This document shows positions 1 through 8,509 of a DNA stretch of 64,000 bases, one piece after another. Source of the DNA: Stappia sp. BW2 (GTDB taxonomy: Bacteria; Pseudomonadota; Alphaproteobacteria; Rhizobiales; Stappiaceae); contig NZ_VIRG01000070.1 in NCBI RefSeq assembly GCF_008107695.1, positions 1,674,001-1,738,000 of the forward strand. Reading direction: 5' to 3'. Position numbers and translations under genes: made by a program. The notes beneath the pieces are model-generated. The model was not told the DNA's origin. It did not search any database and worked only from the letters and a program-made list of their open reading frames with translations. Position 1 is the stretch's first letter; each line of letters begins with the position of its first letter.

Positions 1-728
1 CTTTCCAAAAGCTGCAAGACATCGATCAGGGAAAGATATGGAATGGAGGTTGCCAGGCGGGCTGAGGGAACCGGAATATAGGTTTCAGTGACCTCTGCCT
101 CCGCAATGCCGAGCAGCGCATCGATCAAATGGGGTGAGGCGCCGAGAGGCAACTGCGGCTCGTGCCGTCTCACCACACCGTCGCTATCCGTCGATACGAT
201 GACCGACCTCACCCCTCCCTCACCGGCCGCAGCGGAAAACATGCGTTGGGGCACGCCTATTTCGGTGTGCGCAATAAAGACCTTGCCCCGGTTTTGATAG
301 AGAAACCGCTGAAATGGCTGGTCAAACCCTTTCAACCTTGCTTCGCCTGTACTTGGATCCACAAAACCATCTGCGCTGTAGGCGAACACGAAATCATAGC
401 CCAGCGCCACTGCCCCGGCGTTCAACATCGCTTGCCCGGCTTCCGCCAGAACCGGGGTCATCAGAACCCGCGGTATAGGCGCCAGCCGGTCGGAGTTGAG
501 GGCTTTCTGGTCAAGACCGACCACCACCACAGGCGCAGGTTCTGCCTGCTCCTTGTTGTGCAAGAGGGCCTTGATCTGGAACAGGCGGTCTGTCACCCAC
601 CCTTCCCAGATGGCCTTTTGGGCGGATAAACCGATGGCGATGCCAGCCCCCACCGCAACGAATGCGATGAGAAAAATGAGCTGCTTTCGTCCCATGGCTG
701 CGTCCGTAAATCGGCCGCCAAATATCAT
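1..728 (-). CDS. CHASE2-domain membrane sensor protein, partial (3' end outside window)
   Basis: The frame is open from the ATG at 728 to the window edge (about 242 codons), so only the N-terminal sensory part is visible. It has a short cytoplasmic head, one membrane segment (RKQLIFLIAFVAVGAGIAIG, about residues 14-33), then a predicted extracytoplasmic region with CHASE2 hallmarks: PAPVVVVGLDQKAL followed by the VALGYDFVFA strand. CHASE2 is a known periplasmic sensory domain placed before adenylate/guanylate cyclase, Ser/Thr kinase, GGDEF or histidine kinase outputs. The output domain lies off the window, so the enzymatic class is unknown. The start at 728 overlaps the stop of the upstream gene as ATGA, suggesting translational coupling; an internal ATG at 695 is the alternative. 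Last gene seen of the caspase cluster. Confidence 0.8.
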   Translation of the reverse strand, partial: MIFGGRFTDAAMGRKQLIFLIAFVAVGAGIAIGLSAQKAIWEGWVTDRLFQIKALLHNKEQAEPAPVVVVGLDQKALNSDRLAPIPRVLMTPVLAEAGQAMLNAGAVALGYDFVFAYSADGFVDPSTGEARLKGFDQPFQRFLYQNRGKVFIAHTEIGVPQRMFSAAAGEGGVRSVIVSTDSDGVVRRHEPQLPLGASPHLIDALLGIAEAEVTETYIPVPSARLATSIPYLSLIDVLQLLE

Positions 729-1405
729 TTCACGATGACGACAGCGGTTTTCCGTCCGACCTGGACCGGGTCTATGGTGATCGTACGCATGACGACACCA
801 TAGTCCGGTGCCTTGCCCTGCAGGAACAGCTCAACTTCAACGGCCTCGTCTTCCGGCTCGCGGTCTGGCATGTCGGTGAGGATGTTGTCGAGCATGTCGA
901 AGCGTTTGGGTTCGCCTCCACCGAAGGAAACAAAGACAGTGTCGTATTGATCGCGCAACTTGTTGTCGAAACGCAGCATCAGTGACGCGGCTTTCTTGTT
1001 TTCCAACGTCAGGCCACGGAGCGTAACAGTCAGGCCTTTGTCTGCCTTCTCGCTTTCGGTTCCGCTGTCGGCCTGCAGGCAGTTGCCTGCCCTTAGAACC
1101 TGTTGCTCAGATCCTTCGGTCGTATAGCCTTCGGAAGATACCTTCAGGACACCTGCCTGAATCCTTACTTCCTGACACGCCGAATAATCGAGCAGATCGA
1201 CATGTCCATCGGTACCGAGCTCCACGACATCGCCAGGCTTAAGTTCTGTGAATGCGGACACATCAACATCTTCCGACTTGTCGAGCACAAGCGCGATCGG
1301 GTCGGCAAGTGCAGACCCCGCAGACACTGCGAACATCATACCGGCGAAAGCACAAGTGCTCCGCAGACTTCGCCTTGAACAGGCATGCTTCAAAATCTTT
1401 TTCAT
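725..1405 (-). CDS. Secreted beta-rich protein, possibly FecR-like
   Basis: 226 aa from the ATG at 1405, preceded by AGGAG at good spacing; the longer frame to 1435 lacks such a site. A Sec signal peptide is clear (MKKILKHACSRRSLRS, hydrophobic core, cleavage near SALA-DP), so the product should be periplasmic. The first third (ELKPGDVVELGTDGHVDLL, then a Cys-containing strand) resembles the beta-sandwich of FecR-type proteins, but this is inferred from pattern only. The rest has no motif I recognise. It overlaps the CHASE2 gene by 4 bp, so the two are very likely co-expressed and may act together at the membrane surface. Its own promoter with a CRP-like site lies about 70-100 bp upstream. 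Confidence 0.75.
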   Translation of the reverse strand: MKKILKHACSRRSLRSTCAFAGMMFAVSAGSALADPIALVLDKSEDVDVSAFTELKPGDVVELGTDGHVDLLDYSACQEVRIQAGVLKVSSEGYTTEGSEQQVLRAGNCLQADSGTESEKADKGLTVTLRGLTLENKKAASLMLRFDNKLRDQYDTVFVSFGGGEPKRFDMLDNILTDMPDREPEDEAVEVELFLQGKAPDYGVVMRTITIDPVQVGRKTAVVIVK

Positions 1406-1479
1406 GAAAGGCTCCTGATTCCCTGGTCTTTCCAATGCGCCCGGCCATTATTTTGCAGCCAGGCGCTGACTATTTTTCG

Positions 1480-1521
1480 ATATTACCAGAGCATGGCGAA
1501 ATGAGTGTGGCCATGGTCACA
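1480..1521 (-). promoter_or_regulatory. CRP/FNR-type binding site with -10 element (class II spacing)
   Basis: TGTGG-N6-TCACA at 1506-1521 matches the CRP consensus TGTGA-N6-TCACA in 9 of 10 positions. On the minus strand a TAATAT hexamer lies at 1485-1480. A transcript starting about 7 nt further on (near 1473) would put the site centre at about -40.5, the class II activator position. The start codon at 1405 would follow a leader of about 68 nt. The 160 bp gap between the EF-hand caspase gene and this gene also fits an internal promoter. Confidence 0.5.
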
Positions 1522-1565
1522 AAAATTCACTTCAGCCGCAACGGGATAGTAGCCGATCCCAGACC

Positions 1566-3191
1566 TTAGCCGGCAGGCTGCGTATAGACACCTGCGATAC
1601 CAACGGCATCGGCATTTTGCTTGATCAACTCCAGCAATTTAGGGGTCAGCTCAGCGCTCAGAGGTGTTCCGTCCAGCGCAGACAACACACCGACCAATTG
1701 AGGCATCGGTTTAGATGACCGCACCATGATGATGTGATCGGCACCGAACGGCAAGGCCGCTCGCAGATTCAGCACGTAGGGCCTTTGCGCCTCGACCATG
1801 GTGTCCTTGCCCAGCGGGTCTGCCTTCTTGTTGGGCGCAAGCAGACGCAGCGTGCCATCTGCCTCCAGTGCGAACACAACCATATTCCCTGCCTGGTCCG
1901 AGGTAAGTCCAACCTTGAAGGGATCGCCTTCGGGTATATGACCGACAGAGGGCTGGAGCGTTCCTTCGATAGGCTGCCGCTCTCGGGACAAGGCATAAAG
2001 ATCGGCAAGAAAGCCCCATTTGGTCACAACGTCCGCAAACCGGTCGATATTTGCCGCCTTGCCACGCAGCACCACGTCGCCGAATTTTGTCAGGACGTCA
2101 CCTTCCTCCACATCCCAGAACAGATCCGCCGTTCCATCCTCAACCACTTTCAAGCGGCCTTCCTGTTTGTGGGCAAGTTGCTGCAACGCCGGCGTGGCCT
2201 TGTCCGTGCTTGCGGAGAGGGTCAAGACACCTGCTTCCTTTACAAAAAGCTGCTGGTTGACGCGTGGCAGGACAGCGGCGCGGCTTTGACTGCTGATGCT
2301 CAGGCTGGGCGACTGGCGGCCCTCTGTGGCAACCCGCACGGTTTCCTTCAGAAACAGGCTAAGCTCCTCCATGGATATTCCGCCATCGCGATCGAGATCT
2401 GCCCTTCCCTCAACACCCCGCGCAAACGCCCAGCTCAGCGCACCACGCGGTTCTCCGCCGATCAGCAATTCAGGGATCACCTGTCCGTCTACTGTAGCTC
2501 CGACATAGATGACATTGGGAAGGTCCTGAACGTCCCCGGACTGGGGCGCGTTTTCGGCCAACATGGGGGGAAGAGCTTGAGAGCGCAGGGCATCGTTCTC
2601 GAATGGAGGCAGACCGACCAGCCGTGTTCCCAACTTCGTGATACGAGGGTCCACAGACCGGGTCATTGTTCCTGAATGGCAGCTGTCGGCCAGGACCAGC
2701 ACATTGCGCCCTCCTGCGGCCCGAAGCATTGCAGCGATATCGTCGTCTCTCAGTCTTTCGCCATTTCCCGGAGCAGAAGTGTCAAAGCCTGCAAGAAGAA
2801 ACACTTCATCCATGCCGTCTTCTTCCGATCCCTTTACCCATTCGGGCTCCTGGGCTCCGTGCCCCGCGTAGGACAAAACAAGAACATCATCGGAATCGGA
2901 TCGGGAAATCATGTCTTCCCAGGACGACAGAATGGCCTGCCTGGACGCATCTTCATCGAATAACGCGGTCAGATCGGTAACACCGGCGGCGGTCAATGTT
3001 TCGGCAATGTCCCTGGCGTCATTCACGGCCCCTTTCAAAGGCGATACATGCTGATAGGCATCCACGCCAATGACAAGCGCACGCCACTGCCCGGCATCAG
3101 CAGACGTGCTGAAGCTTACTGCAAGGAAAAACAGGCCGCACAGTCTGGCCCAGACATCTCGTCTGGTTGCCAGGCCAATTGAAACATACAT
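1566..3191 (-). CDS. Caspase-family (peptidase C14) protein with EF-hand and DUF4384-like C-terminus
   Basis: 541 aa, ATG at 3191. An N-terminal signal peptide (cleavage near SADA-GQW, residue 33) predicts export. The caspase fold starts at WRALVIGVDAYQ; the catalytic His is in SYAGHGAQ (H111) and the Cys in LADSCHSG (C171), both present, so an active cysteine protease of metacaspase type is likely. Residues 265-276 form a full EF-hand loop (DLDRDGGISMEE) with acidic residues at positions 1, 3, 5 and 12. The C-terminal third (about 385-500) has the GDPFKVGLTSDQAGNMVVFA pattern of DUF4384, a beta domain common on bacterial caspases. It lies 24 bp downstream of the lipoprotein gene, within the caspase cluster. 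Substrate unknown. Confidence 0.85.
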   Translation of the reverse strand: MYVSIGLATRRDVWARLCGLFFLAVSFSTSADAGQWRALVIGVDAYQHVSPLKGAVNDARDIAETLTAAGVTDLTALFDEDASRQAILSSWEDMISRSDSDDVLVLSYAGHGAQEPEWVKGSEEDGMDEVFLLAGFDTSAPGNGERLRDDDIAAMLRAAGGRNVLVLADSCHSGTMTRSVDPRITKLGTRLVGLPPFENDALRSQALPPMLAENAPQSGDVQDLPNVIYVGATVDGQVIPELLIGGEPRGALSWAFARGVEGRADLDRDGGISMEELSLFLKETVRVATEGRQSPSLSISSQSRAAVLPRVNQQLFVKEAGVLTLSASTDKATPALQQLAHKQEGRLKVVEDGTADLFWDVEEGDVLTKFGDVVLRGKAANIDRFADVVTKWGFLADLYALSRERQPIEGTLQPSVGHIPEGDPFKVGLTSDQAGNMVVFALEADGTLRLLAPNKKADPLGKDTMVEAQRPYVLNLRAALPFGADHIIMVRSSKPMPQLVGVLSALDGTPLSAELTPKLLELIKQNADAVGIAGVYTQPAG

Positions 3192-3215
3192 CGGTGTTAC
3201 CTTTTCTGCGCTAGG

Positions 3216-3548
3216 TCAGCCCCAGCTACCACCGCCACCTCCGCTCGGGCCGCCACCGCCGCCGCCGCCGCTGCCTCCGCCGCTATTGCCACCCCCGCTG
3301 TTGCCACCGCCGCCACTATTACCACCGCCGCTGTTGCCGCCGCCGCTGTTGCCACCGCCATTGTCGTTATCGCGTGCGGTTGGGTCGTTGATCGGGTCGT
3401 ACGTGGGTCTGGATGCCCGAGTGCTCGTTGAAGGAGCTGATACTGGCTGCGTTACTGTCTGCGGAGCCGGGTTTTGCTGTGTCTGGCATCCTGCGAGCAT
3501 CAGTCCGAGCATTCCGGTGACCGGCAATAAATACAAAAAGGCTTTCAC
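3216..3548 (-). CDS. Small lipoprotein with Gly/Ser/Asn-rich repeat tail
   Basis: 110 aa. A type II signal peptide ends in the lipobox LAGC (Cys21), so it should be lipid-anchored. A Thr/Ser/Pro-rich linker follows, then from about residue 64 to the end the chain is built of GGGNS-type units and poly-Gly, probably a disordered or flexible tail. It sits 20 bp downstream of the large caspase/Sel1 gene and 24 bp upstream of the second caspase gene, so co-transcription is likely. It could be a protease substrate, scaffold or surface linker for the exported caspases; that is speculation. The frame has a proper signal sequence and is not just a repeat artefact. Confidence 0.7.
   Translation of the reverse strand: MKAFLYLLPVTGMLGLMLAGCQTQQNPAPQTVTQPVSAPSTSTRASRPTYDPINDPTARDNDNGGGNSGGGNSGGGNSGGGGNSGGGNSGGGSGGGGGGGPSGGGGGSWG
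3219..3363 (-). repeat. Minisatellite-like GGN repeat encoding GGGNS units
   Basis: A run of CCGCCACTG/CCACCGCCG-type units (plus-strand view) encodes repeated GGGNS and poly-Gly in the lipoprotein tail. Such arrays often vary in length between strains through slippage. Confidence 0.8.
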
Positions 3549-3568
3549 CTGACTATCTCCTTCAGTGA

Positions 3569-6286
3569 TTAAAACAGATCATATCTGGGACGATCCTGTT
3601 CCCACTGATGTTTGATCAGTGCAATCAGGGCTTGGTCGCCGTCGGTAGGCGAGCGTCCCGATTCTTTGAAAAACTCCGCAAGGGCCTCACGGGTTTTCCG
3701 GCCAGGCTGACCATCGACCGGACCCGGATCGAAACCAAGGTCGGTCAGGGTTTGCTGCAGCACCTTCGCCTTGAGGTTTTTCCCCGCTTCGCCGAGAGCT
3801 TTCCTTGCCTGGTCCGCAGCCTGCGAGGAAGGTTCGACAGCCACTGCCATGGCCAGCATGCGAACACGGTCCTTCCCGGCCGCTTCTCCATTCTTCTGGC
3901 CGAGCATCCACGCAGTGTTGAACGCGCCCCAGGGGTCTCCATGCTGGGCGCTCTCGCGGAACCAGCGCGTCGCCTCTTCGTCGTTTTTCTCTACACCCTG
4001 GCCGTTGTAATAAAGCAGTCCGATGGCGGTCCCTGCGGCGGGATGGCCACCTTCGTGCGCTTTCATGAACCAGCCAAGTGCCGCTTCATAATCCTGCGGC
4101 ACGCCTTTGCCATCGCGATAGAGCGTTCCCACGTTCAGGAAGCCGTAAATGTCATCCCGCGATGCCGAGCGATTGTAGTAATAAACGGCACGGTCGATGT
4201 TTTCTTCCACGTGCTGGCCATTGAGATAGAACCCACCGATGGCATTGAACGAGAACGTGTGCCCTGCTTCCACCGATTGAAGCAGTTTCTGCAGCCCGTC
4301 CTTTTCGTTTTGTGCGGTACCCTCGCCCTTGATTTCAGCCATTCCAAGGGAATGAAGCGCATAGGCGTCGCCGCGCTCCGCAGCCTTGCGATAAAGTTCG
4401 ACGGCCTTCTTGCGGTCACGGTCAATGCCGGCGCCCAGAAAATACATCCGGCCCAGCACCTGGCCTGCCCGGACGTGCCCCATCTGGTAGGCCTGTTCAA
4501 AGTAGCCGATTGCCTTCTGCAGGTTACCGTCGGCAAATGCACCACGGCCACGCTGGAAAACGAAACGGCCAATCTCCGGATAAGATGCCATCGCGTCCGC
4601 ACAGGCTGCATCCACTGCAGCCGCATCCAGATCATTTGCCAGACGACCTTCCGTCACGGCCTGCAGATCGAACGGCTGGGTTGCCAGGCGGTCGCATTGC
4701 GTGACGCGGGGCTGCACTATCTGCGTAATGGTTTGAGCTGCCTCGCCTTCGACAGCCGGCAATTCCAGAGCAAATTTCTGCGCTTCGCGTTCGCTGCCGA
4801 TCTGCGGGCGAACAGTCAACGACGCAAGTGCAGAGACAGGGAACCTGTCGCCAGCCTGCAGAAGACGGCTGTCGGAAGAAAGCTGCAGATCGGCATCGAC
4901 CGAAACGACCTTCAGCCACTCACTGGTGGCCGGCAGATCTTGAACCGGAGCTTCCGGATAGACAGGTACAGCGCCAACACCGATGTCGGCTTCAACCGCG
5001 CCCTTGGACGCCGCATTTTCAAGCCATGCCAAAAGGGCCTCAAGACGCTTGGTGCGGTTTTCATCCGCCTTGTTGTCCTGAACCGGCGCTTCAGCCTGCG
5101 CCACGGTAATCGAGGCGATCGCCGACGCTGCCCCGCCCCATTGGTCTTCCACCTCGTAGGAAATCAGTTCCACGTCGCCTGGCTGTGAACCTTCCGGGAC
5201 GAACTGGAGACTGGCAAGCTGTGCCGCGTCGATTACGTCACCTTCGGCAACGGCCCTTCCGCCGGGAAGCTTCAGGGACCCCTTTTCGGGAACCAGGGTG
5301 AGCTTCGCCTTGAGCCATCCGCCTTCCGGCTGGACCGGTTCGGGTATTCCAATCGGCACGGGATCCGCGGATGCCGGGACACTCACTCTATGATGGGCCG
5401 TCACGATCGGCGCCGGCTTGGGCGGCACGAAGTAGAAACTGGTGACGAGTGTAGAATCCTCATAGGGGATCTGCTGTCCACCGGTCTTGCGCACCACATC
5501 GTCCCGAACCTTGGTCATCAGGTCCTTGATTTCGAGCGCCGGATCGAGCGCATTCTCGACCACCGAGGATGTGAACGGACTCAACGGACCTTTGCCGTCA
5601 TAGGCAACCTGACCCGGACGCGTTGCGTAGGAAATGAAAGTGCCGAGCTTGTTCGGAATCCGGCGCAGCCCTCTGGTCTTGCCGAGCGAGTATTCTTCCT
5701 CACCCCAAAAAAGGCTGGCGATTTCGAACGGATTGTCACGGCACGCATCCAGCATGACGATTTGCAGGCTCGACGCAGCCTTCATGTAGTCGAGGAGATT
5801 GGAAACGTTGAGGCTTTCGAACTCCAGATCATATTGAGACGATAGCTTCGCATCGACGGGAAGAATGAAATTGGCGTCGCCAACCTGCAGCGCGTGACCT
5901 GAGTAATAGAACAGAGCGGTATCGCCATCATTCAGCTCGCGAAGGAAGCGGCGGACGACCTGCTCCAGATCCTTCTTGTCCAAGTTGGTGCCAACAGTTA
6001 CGTCGAAGTCCGCCTCCCGGAGGATCCTGGCGATTTCCGTTGTGTCCTTGACGGGATTGTCCAGTGGCGTGACATACTGGTAATCCTGATTACCAATGAC
6101 CAGCGCTACTCTCCTGCCGTCGTCGGTCTGCGCGTTCACATCAGTGGATGGAAACGCAAGAGCAATGCCGACCGGAAGGCTCAAAAGCCCAATCCTGACA
6201 GCTTTCTTCAATTTAACGGCCGGTTTATTGGGGCTCATTAATTTGCCAACCTGAGTGGCTAGAGCTCGATAATCCCTGCGTTGCAT
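3569..6286 (-). CDS. Caspase-family protein with Sel1 repeats and C-terminal peptidoglycan-binding-like domain
   Basis: 905 aa from the ATG at 6286, which has GAGG five bases upstream and fits a promoter ending near 6309; the longer frame to 6397 has no such support. After a hydrophobic signal or anchor (about residues 28-53) comes a caspase domain: RRVALVIGNQDYQ, catalytic His in FYYSGHAL (H131) and Cys in LDACRDNPF (C182). The middle is low in known motifs (Ig-like beta segments, about 300-500). From about residue 540 to 780 there are roughly six Sel1-like helical repeats (e.g. AVELYRKAAERGDAYAL), a protein-binding scaffold. The end (LQQTLTDLGFDPGPVDGQPG) matches the PG_binding_1 pattern. 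It is first in the five-gene cluster. A role in proteolysis at the envelope is likely; targets are unknown. Confidence 0.88.
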   Translation of the reverse strand: MQRRDYRALATQVGKLMSPNKPAVKLKKAVRIGLLSLPVGIALAFPSTDVNAQTDDGRRVALVIGNQDYQYVTPLDNPVKDTTEIARILREADFDVTVGTNLDKKDLEQVVRRFLRELNDGDTALFYYSGHALQVGDANFILPVDAKLSSQYDLEFESLNVSNLLDYMKAASSLQIVMLDACRDNPFEIASLFWGEEEYSLGKTRGLRRIPNKLGTFISYATRPGQVAYDGKGPLSPFTSSVVENALDPALEIKDLMTKVRDDVVRKTGGQQIPYEDSTLVTSFYFVPPKPAPIVTAHHRVSVPASADPVPIGIPEPVQPEGGWLKAKLTLVPEKGSLKLPGGRAVAEGDVIDAAQLASLQFVPEGSQPGDVELISYEVEDQWGGAASAIASITVAQAEAPVQDNKADENRTKRLEALLAWLENAASKGAVEADIGVGAVPVYPEAPVQDLPATSEWLKVVSVDADLQLSSDSRLLQAGDRFPVSALASLTVRPQIGSEREAQKFALELPAVEGEAAQTITQIVQPRVTQCDRLATQPFDLQAVTEGRLANDLDAAAVDAACADAMASYPEIGRFVFQRGRGAFADGNLQKAIGYFEQAYQMGHVRAGQVLGRMYFLGAGIDRDRKKAVELYRKAAERGDAYALHSLGMAEIKGEGTAQNEKDGLQKLLQSVEAGHTFSFNAIGGFYLNGQHVEENIDRAVYYYNRSASRDDIYGFLNVGTLYRDGKGVPQDYEAALGWFMKAHEGGHPAAGTAIGLLYYNGQGVEKNDEEATRWFRESAQHGDPWGAFNTAWMLGQKNGEAAGKDRVRMLAMAVAVEPSSQAADQARKALGEAGKNLKAKVLQQTLTDLGFDPGPVDGQPGRKTREALAEFFKESGRSPTDGDQALIALIKHQWEQDRPRYDLF

Positions 6287-6315
6287 AACATCCTCAGCGT
6301 TAATATTCGCGCACA

Positions 6316-6358
6316 ACTGTAGCGCGAGAGGAACTGCATGTCTGTGACAAGACTCACA
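6316..6358 (-). promoter_or_regulatory. Perfect CRP-type site and -10 element upstream of the caspase operon
   Basis: TGTGA-CAAGAC-TCACA at 6343-6358 matches all ten defined positions of the CRP consensus. On the minus strand a -10-like TACAGT lies at 6321-6316. A start near 6309 puts the site centre at -41.5, the exact class II position, and leaves a 22 nt leader before the GAGG/ATG at 6286. Confidence 0.6.
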
Positions 6359-6577
6359 TAGAGGCGCTTCCAACTCCAATGTATGCGACGTGCCCAACAG
6401 CCAGATAACCTAGGGGAAAGTGACGCACACTTGCAATGCCGAAACAAGGGAGACGGCGTTCGCAATCGACGCCAGCTTATGTAAGTACGGCTAAAATCCG
6501 TTTCTGGTGCAAGTGTTTCTTTTCATTCCGAGTCATCCTACGCTGAGACAACAGCCTGCAAATTCTTCGGAGGCCAG

Positions 6578-7429
6578 ATGACTGACGCATTCAGGATTCG
6601 CCAACTGACTGACAACGAGATCCATATCCCGCTGGAGCTGGCTATGGAGGAAGGATGGAATCCTGGACTGGAAGACGGGGCAGCCTTTTTCAGGGCAGAC
6701 CCGAACGGGTTCTTTGCCGGCGAAATTGACGGCAAGCTGATCAACGTCATATCCGCTGTGCGCTACGGCGAGACATTCGGTTTCATCGGACTTTACATCT
6801 GCAAGCAGGAATTCCGGACCATGGGCTATGGCCACCGGATATGGGCCCATGCGATGGAATACCTGGGACCGAGGGTTATCGGGCTGGATGCGGTCAACGA
6901 ACAAACCGCAAGTTATGCCCAGCATGGCTTCAAGTCCGTGTACCGGAACATTCGGCATGCAGGGATTTCGATGTGCGACACCCCCATGGACCCGCGCCTT
7001 GCGCCGCTCGGCCATGGCCTCTTTCCCGGTATCAGGGATTACGACCGGCGCTTTTTCCCCGAAGAACGGACTGAGTTTCTAAAAACATGGGTTGCGCCCA
7101 TGCTGGAAACACGCCGCGGCTTCGCATTTGTTGAAGATGGCCATGTGAGGGGCTACGGCGTGATCCGCCAGTGCCATGAAGGCTTCAAGATCGGGCCGCT
7201 GTTTGCCGATGAACCGGAAATCGCCGACACCCTCTTCCGCACGCTCGCCGGCCAGGTCAAAGGACAAACCGTTATCCTGGATACGCCCGAGCCCAACGCC
7301 GCAGCGCTGCTGATGGCAGAGAAATACGAGCTGTCACCGGAATTCGAAACCTTCCGGATGTACCGCGGCCCGGTGCCCGATCTGCCGCTTGACCAGCTCT
7401 ATGGCATCACGACATTCGAACTGGGTTGA
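6578..7429 (+). CDS. GNAT-family N-acetyltransferase
   Basis: 283 aa; ATG at 6578 preceded by GGAGG at 6 bp. The first half has the GNAT pattern: IRQLTDNEI start, a substrate loop EEGWNPG, and the acetyl-CoA loop region around FRTMGYGHRIWAHAME (Q/RxxGxG/A-like). The C-terminal half (about 150-283) resembles the second, degenerate acyltransferase-like domain found on YitH/HolE-type proteins. The acceptor substrate cannot be told from sequence. The gene stands alone, divergent from the caspase cluster and convergent with the cyclodeaminase-like gene. Confidence 0.85.
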   Translation: MTDAFRIRQLTDNEIHIPLELAMEEGWNPGLEDGAAFFRADPNGFFAGEIDGKLINVISAVRYGETFGFIGLYICKQEFRTMGYGHRIWAHAMEYLGPRVIGLDAVNEQTASYAQHGFKSVYRNIRHAGISMCDTPMDPRLAPLGHGLFPGIRDYDRRFFPEERTEFLKTWVAPMLETRRGFAFVEDGHVRGYGVIRQCHEGFKIGPLFADEPEIADTLFRTLAGQVKGQTVILDTPEPNAAALLMAEKYELSPEFETFRMYRGPVPDLPLDQLYGITTFELG

Positions 7430-7463
7430 GGCCGTGGACGGCCCCACCCTTCTGCTCGTTCAA

Positions 7464-8408
7464 TCAATGTTCGACGGACTGATAGGCGAGAATGGCGCCG
7501 GCAAGATCTTCCAGGGCAGCGCCGACGGATTTGAACATGGTGATCTCGTCGTCGCTCTGCCGGCCAGGGTGTTCGCCGCGGCAAAGCTCGTAAAGATCAG
7601 CCTTGATTTCGCCTGGCGTCAACAAACCGGACTTGATCGGCTGCACGATATCGCCGCCTTCAGACAGGCATCCGTCTCGCGTATCGACAAAGATCTCGGC
7701 TCGTTTGATCAGATCATCGTCACTCTCACGCATGCTCGGCTTGAAGGCTCCGACCAGATCGACATGCGTGCCCGGCTTTAATACAGCCCCCTTTATCAGC
7801 GGCTCTGATGAAAGCGTCGCAGCGCTCACGATATCCGCTTCCCCGAGCGCTTCCTTCAAACTTACTGCAGTCCTGAGCTTCACCGGAAACTGTTCAGTCA
7901 GCGAACGCACGAGTTCGTCGGTCTTGTCTCTGGACCGCCCCCAGATGGTGACTTCATCGATGGAACGAACGGCCATATGCGCGGCGATGAGGTTGGGCGC
8001 GAGCCGTCCCGTTCCCAGAACCAACAGGTGCCGCGCGTCAGAGCGCGCCAGATAACTGGCAGCCAGTGCGGAAGCGGCCGCGGTGCGGCGGGCAGTCAGT
8101 TCACCGCCGTCGATCAATCCAAGCATTTCCCCGGTCCGGGCATCGGACAACAGATATTGCGCGGAAATAGCGGGAAGATTTCGTTCTGAATTGCCCGGAA
8201 CCACGTTGACCACCTTCACCCCAGCGTAGCCTCCCGGTACCCAGGCCGGCATCAACAGCACTGTTGCATCCGGTTCGCCGGGCACTTCCATGTCATGATG
8301 ATGACGTGTCGGCATCACGCAGCCCGACCGGAACATGTTTGCCAATGCGTCTATCAAATCAGGAAATGGCAACGCATCGCGGGTCTGGTTTTCGGTCAAA
8401 AGCAGCAT
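7464..8408 (-). CDS. Ornithine cyclodeaminase / mu-crystallin family protein
   Basis: 314 aa, near the usual family length. The Rossmann NAD(P) loop is LVLGTGRLAPNLIAAH (GxGxxA type), and the substrate-side Lys is in GYAGVKVVNVVPGN. The family includes ornithine cyclodeaminase, alanine dehydrogenase, tauropine and ketimine reductases, so the reaction is probably deamination or imine reduction of a small amino acid, but the substrate is not fixed by sequence. It stands alone with 100 bp upstream before the antiporter gene. The start fits a conserved N-terminus (LLLTENQTRDALPF). Confidence 0.88.
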   Translation of the reverse strand: MLLLTENQTRDALPFPDLIDALANMFRSGCVMPTRHHHDMEVPGEPDATVLLMPAWVPGGYAGVKVVNVVPGNSERNLPAISAQYLLSDARTGEMLGLIDGGELTARRTAAASALAASYLARSDARHLLVLGTGRLAPNLIAAHMAVRSIDEVTIWGRSRDKTDELVRSLTEQFPVKLRTAVSLKEALGEADIVSAATLSSEPLIKGAVLKPGTHVDLVGAFKPSMRESDDDLIKRAEIFVDTRDGCLSEGGDIVQPIKSGLLTPGEIKADLYELCRGEHPGRQSDDEITMFKSVGAALEDLAGAILAYQSVEH

Positions 8409-8509
8409 GTTGGGCCAATCTGTTGAGAGTTAACTTTTAAGGATACAAATCACATTCGCGAGAGCAGTCCAAGTAAAAGACTGATTGAAATCTATGTGGC
8501 GCCGAAATT

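Noticed and set aside
3608..5188. 526-codon plus-strand open frame opposite the caspase/Sel1 gene
   Set aside because: Arg/Cys/His-rich translation without domain logic; it is a mirror of the high-GC codon use of the minus-strand gene, which has a caspase domain and Sel1 repeats.
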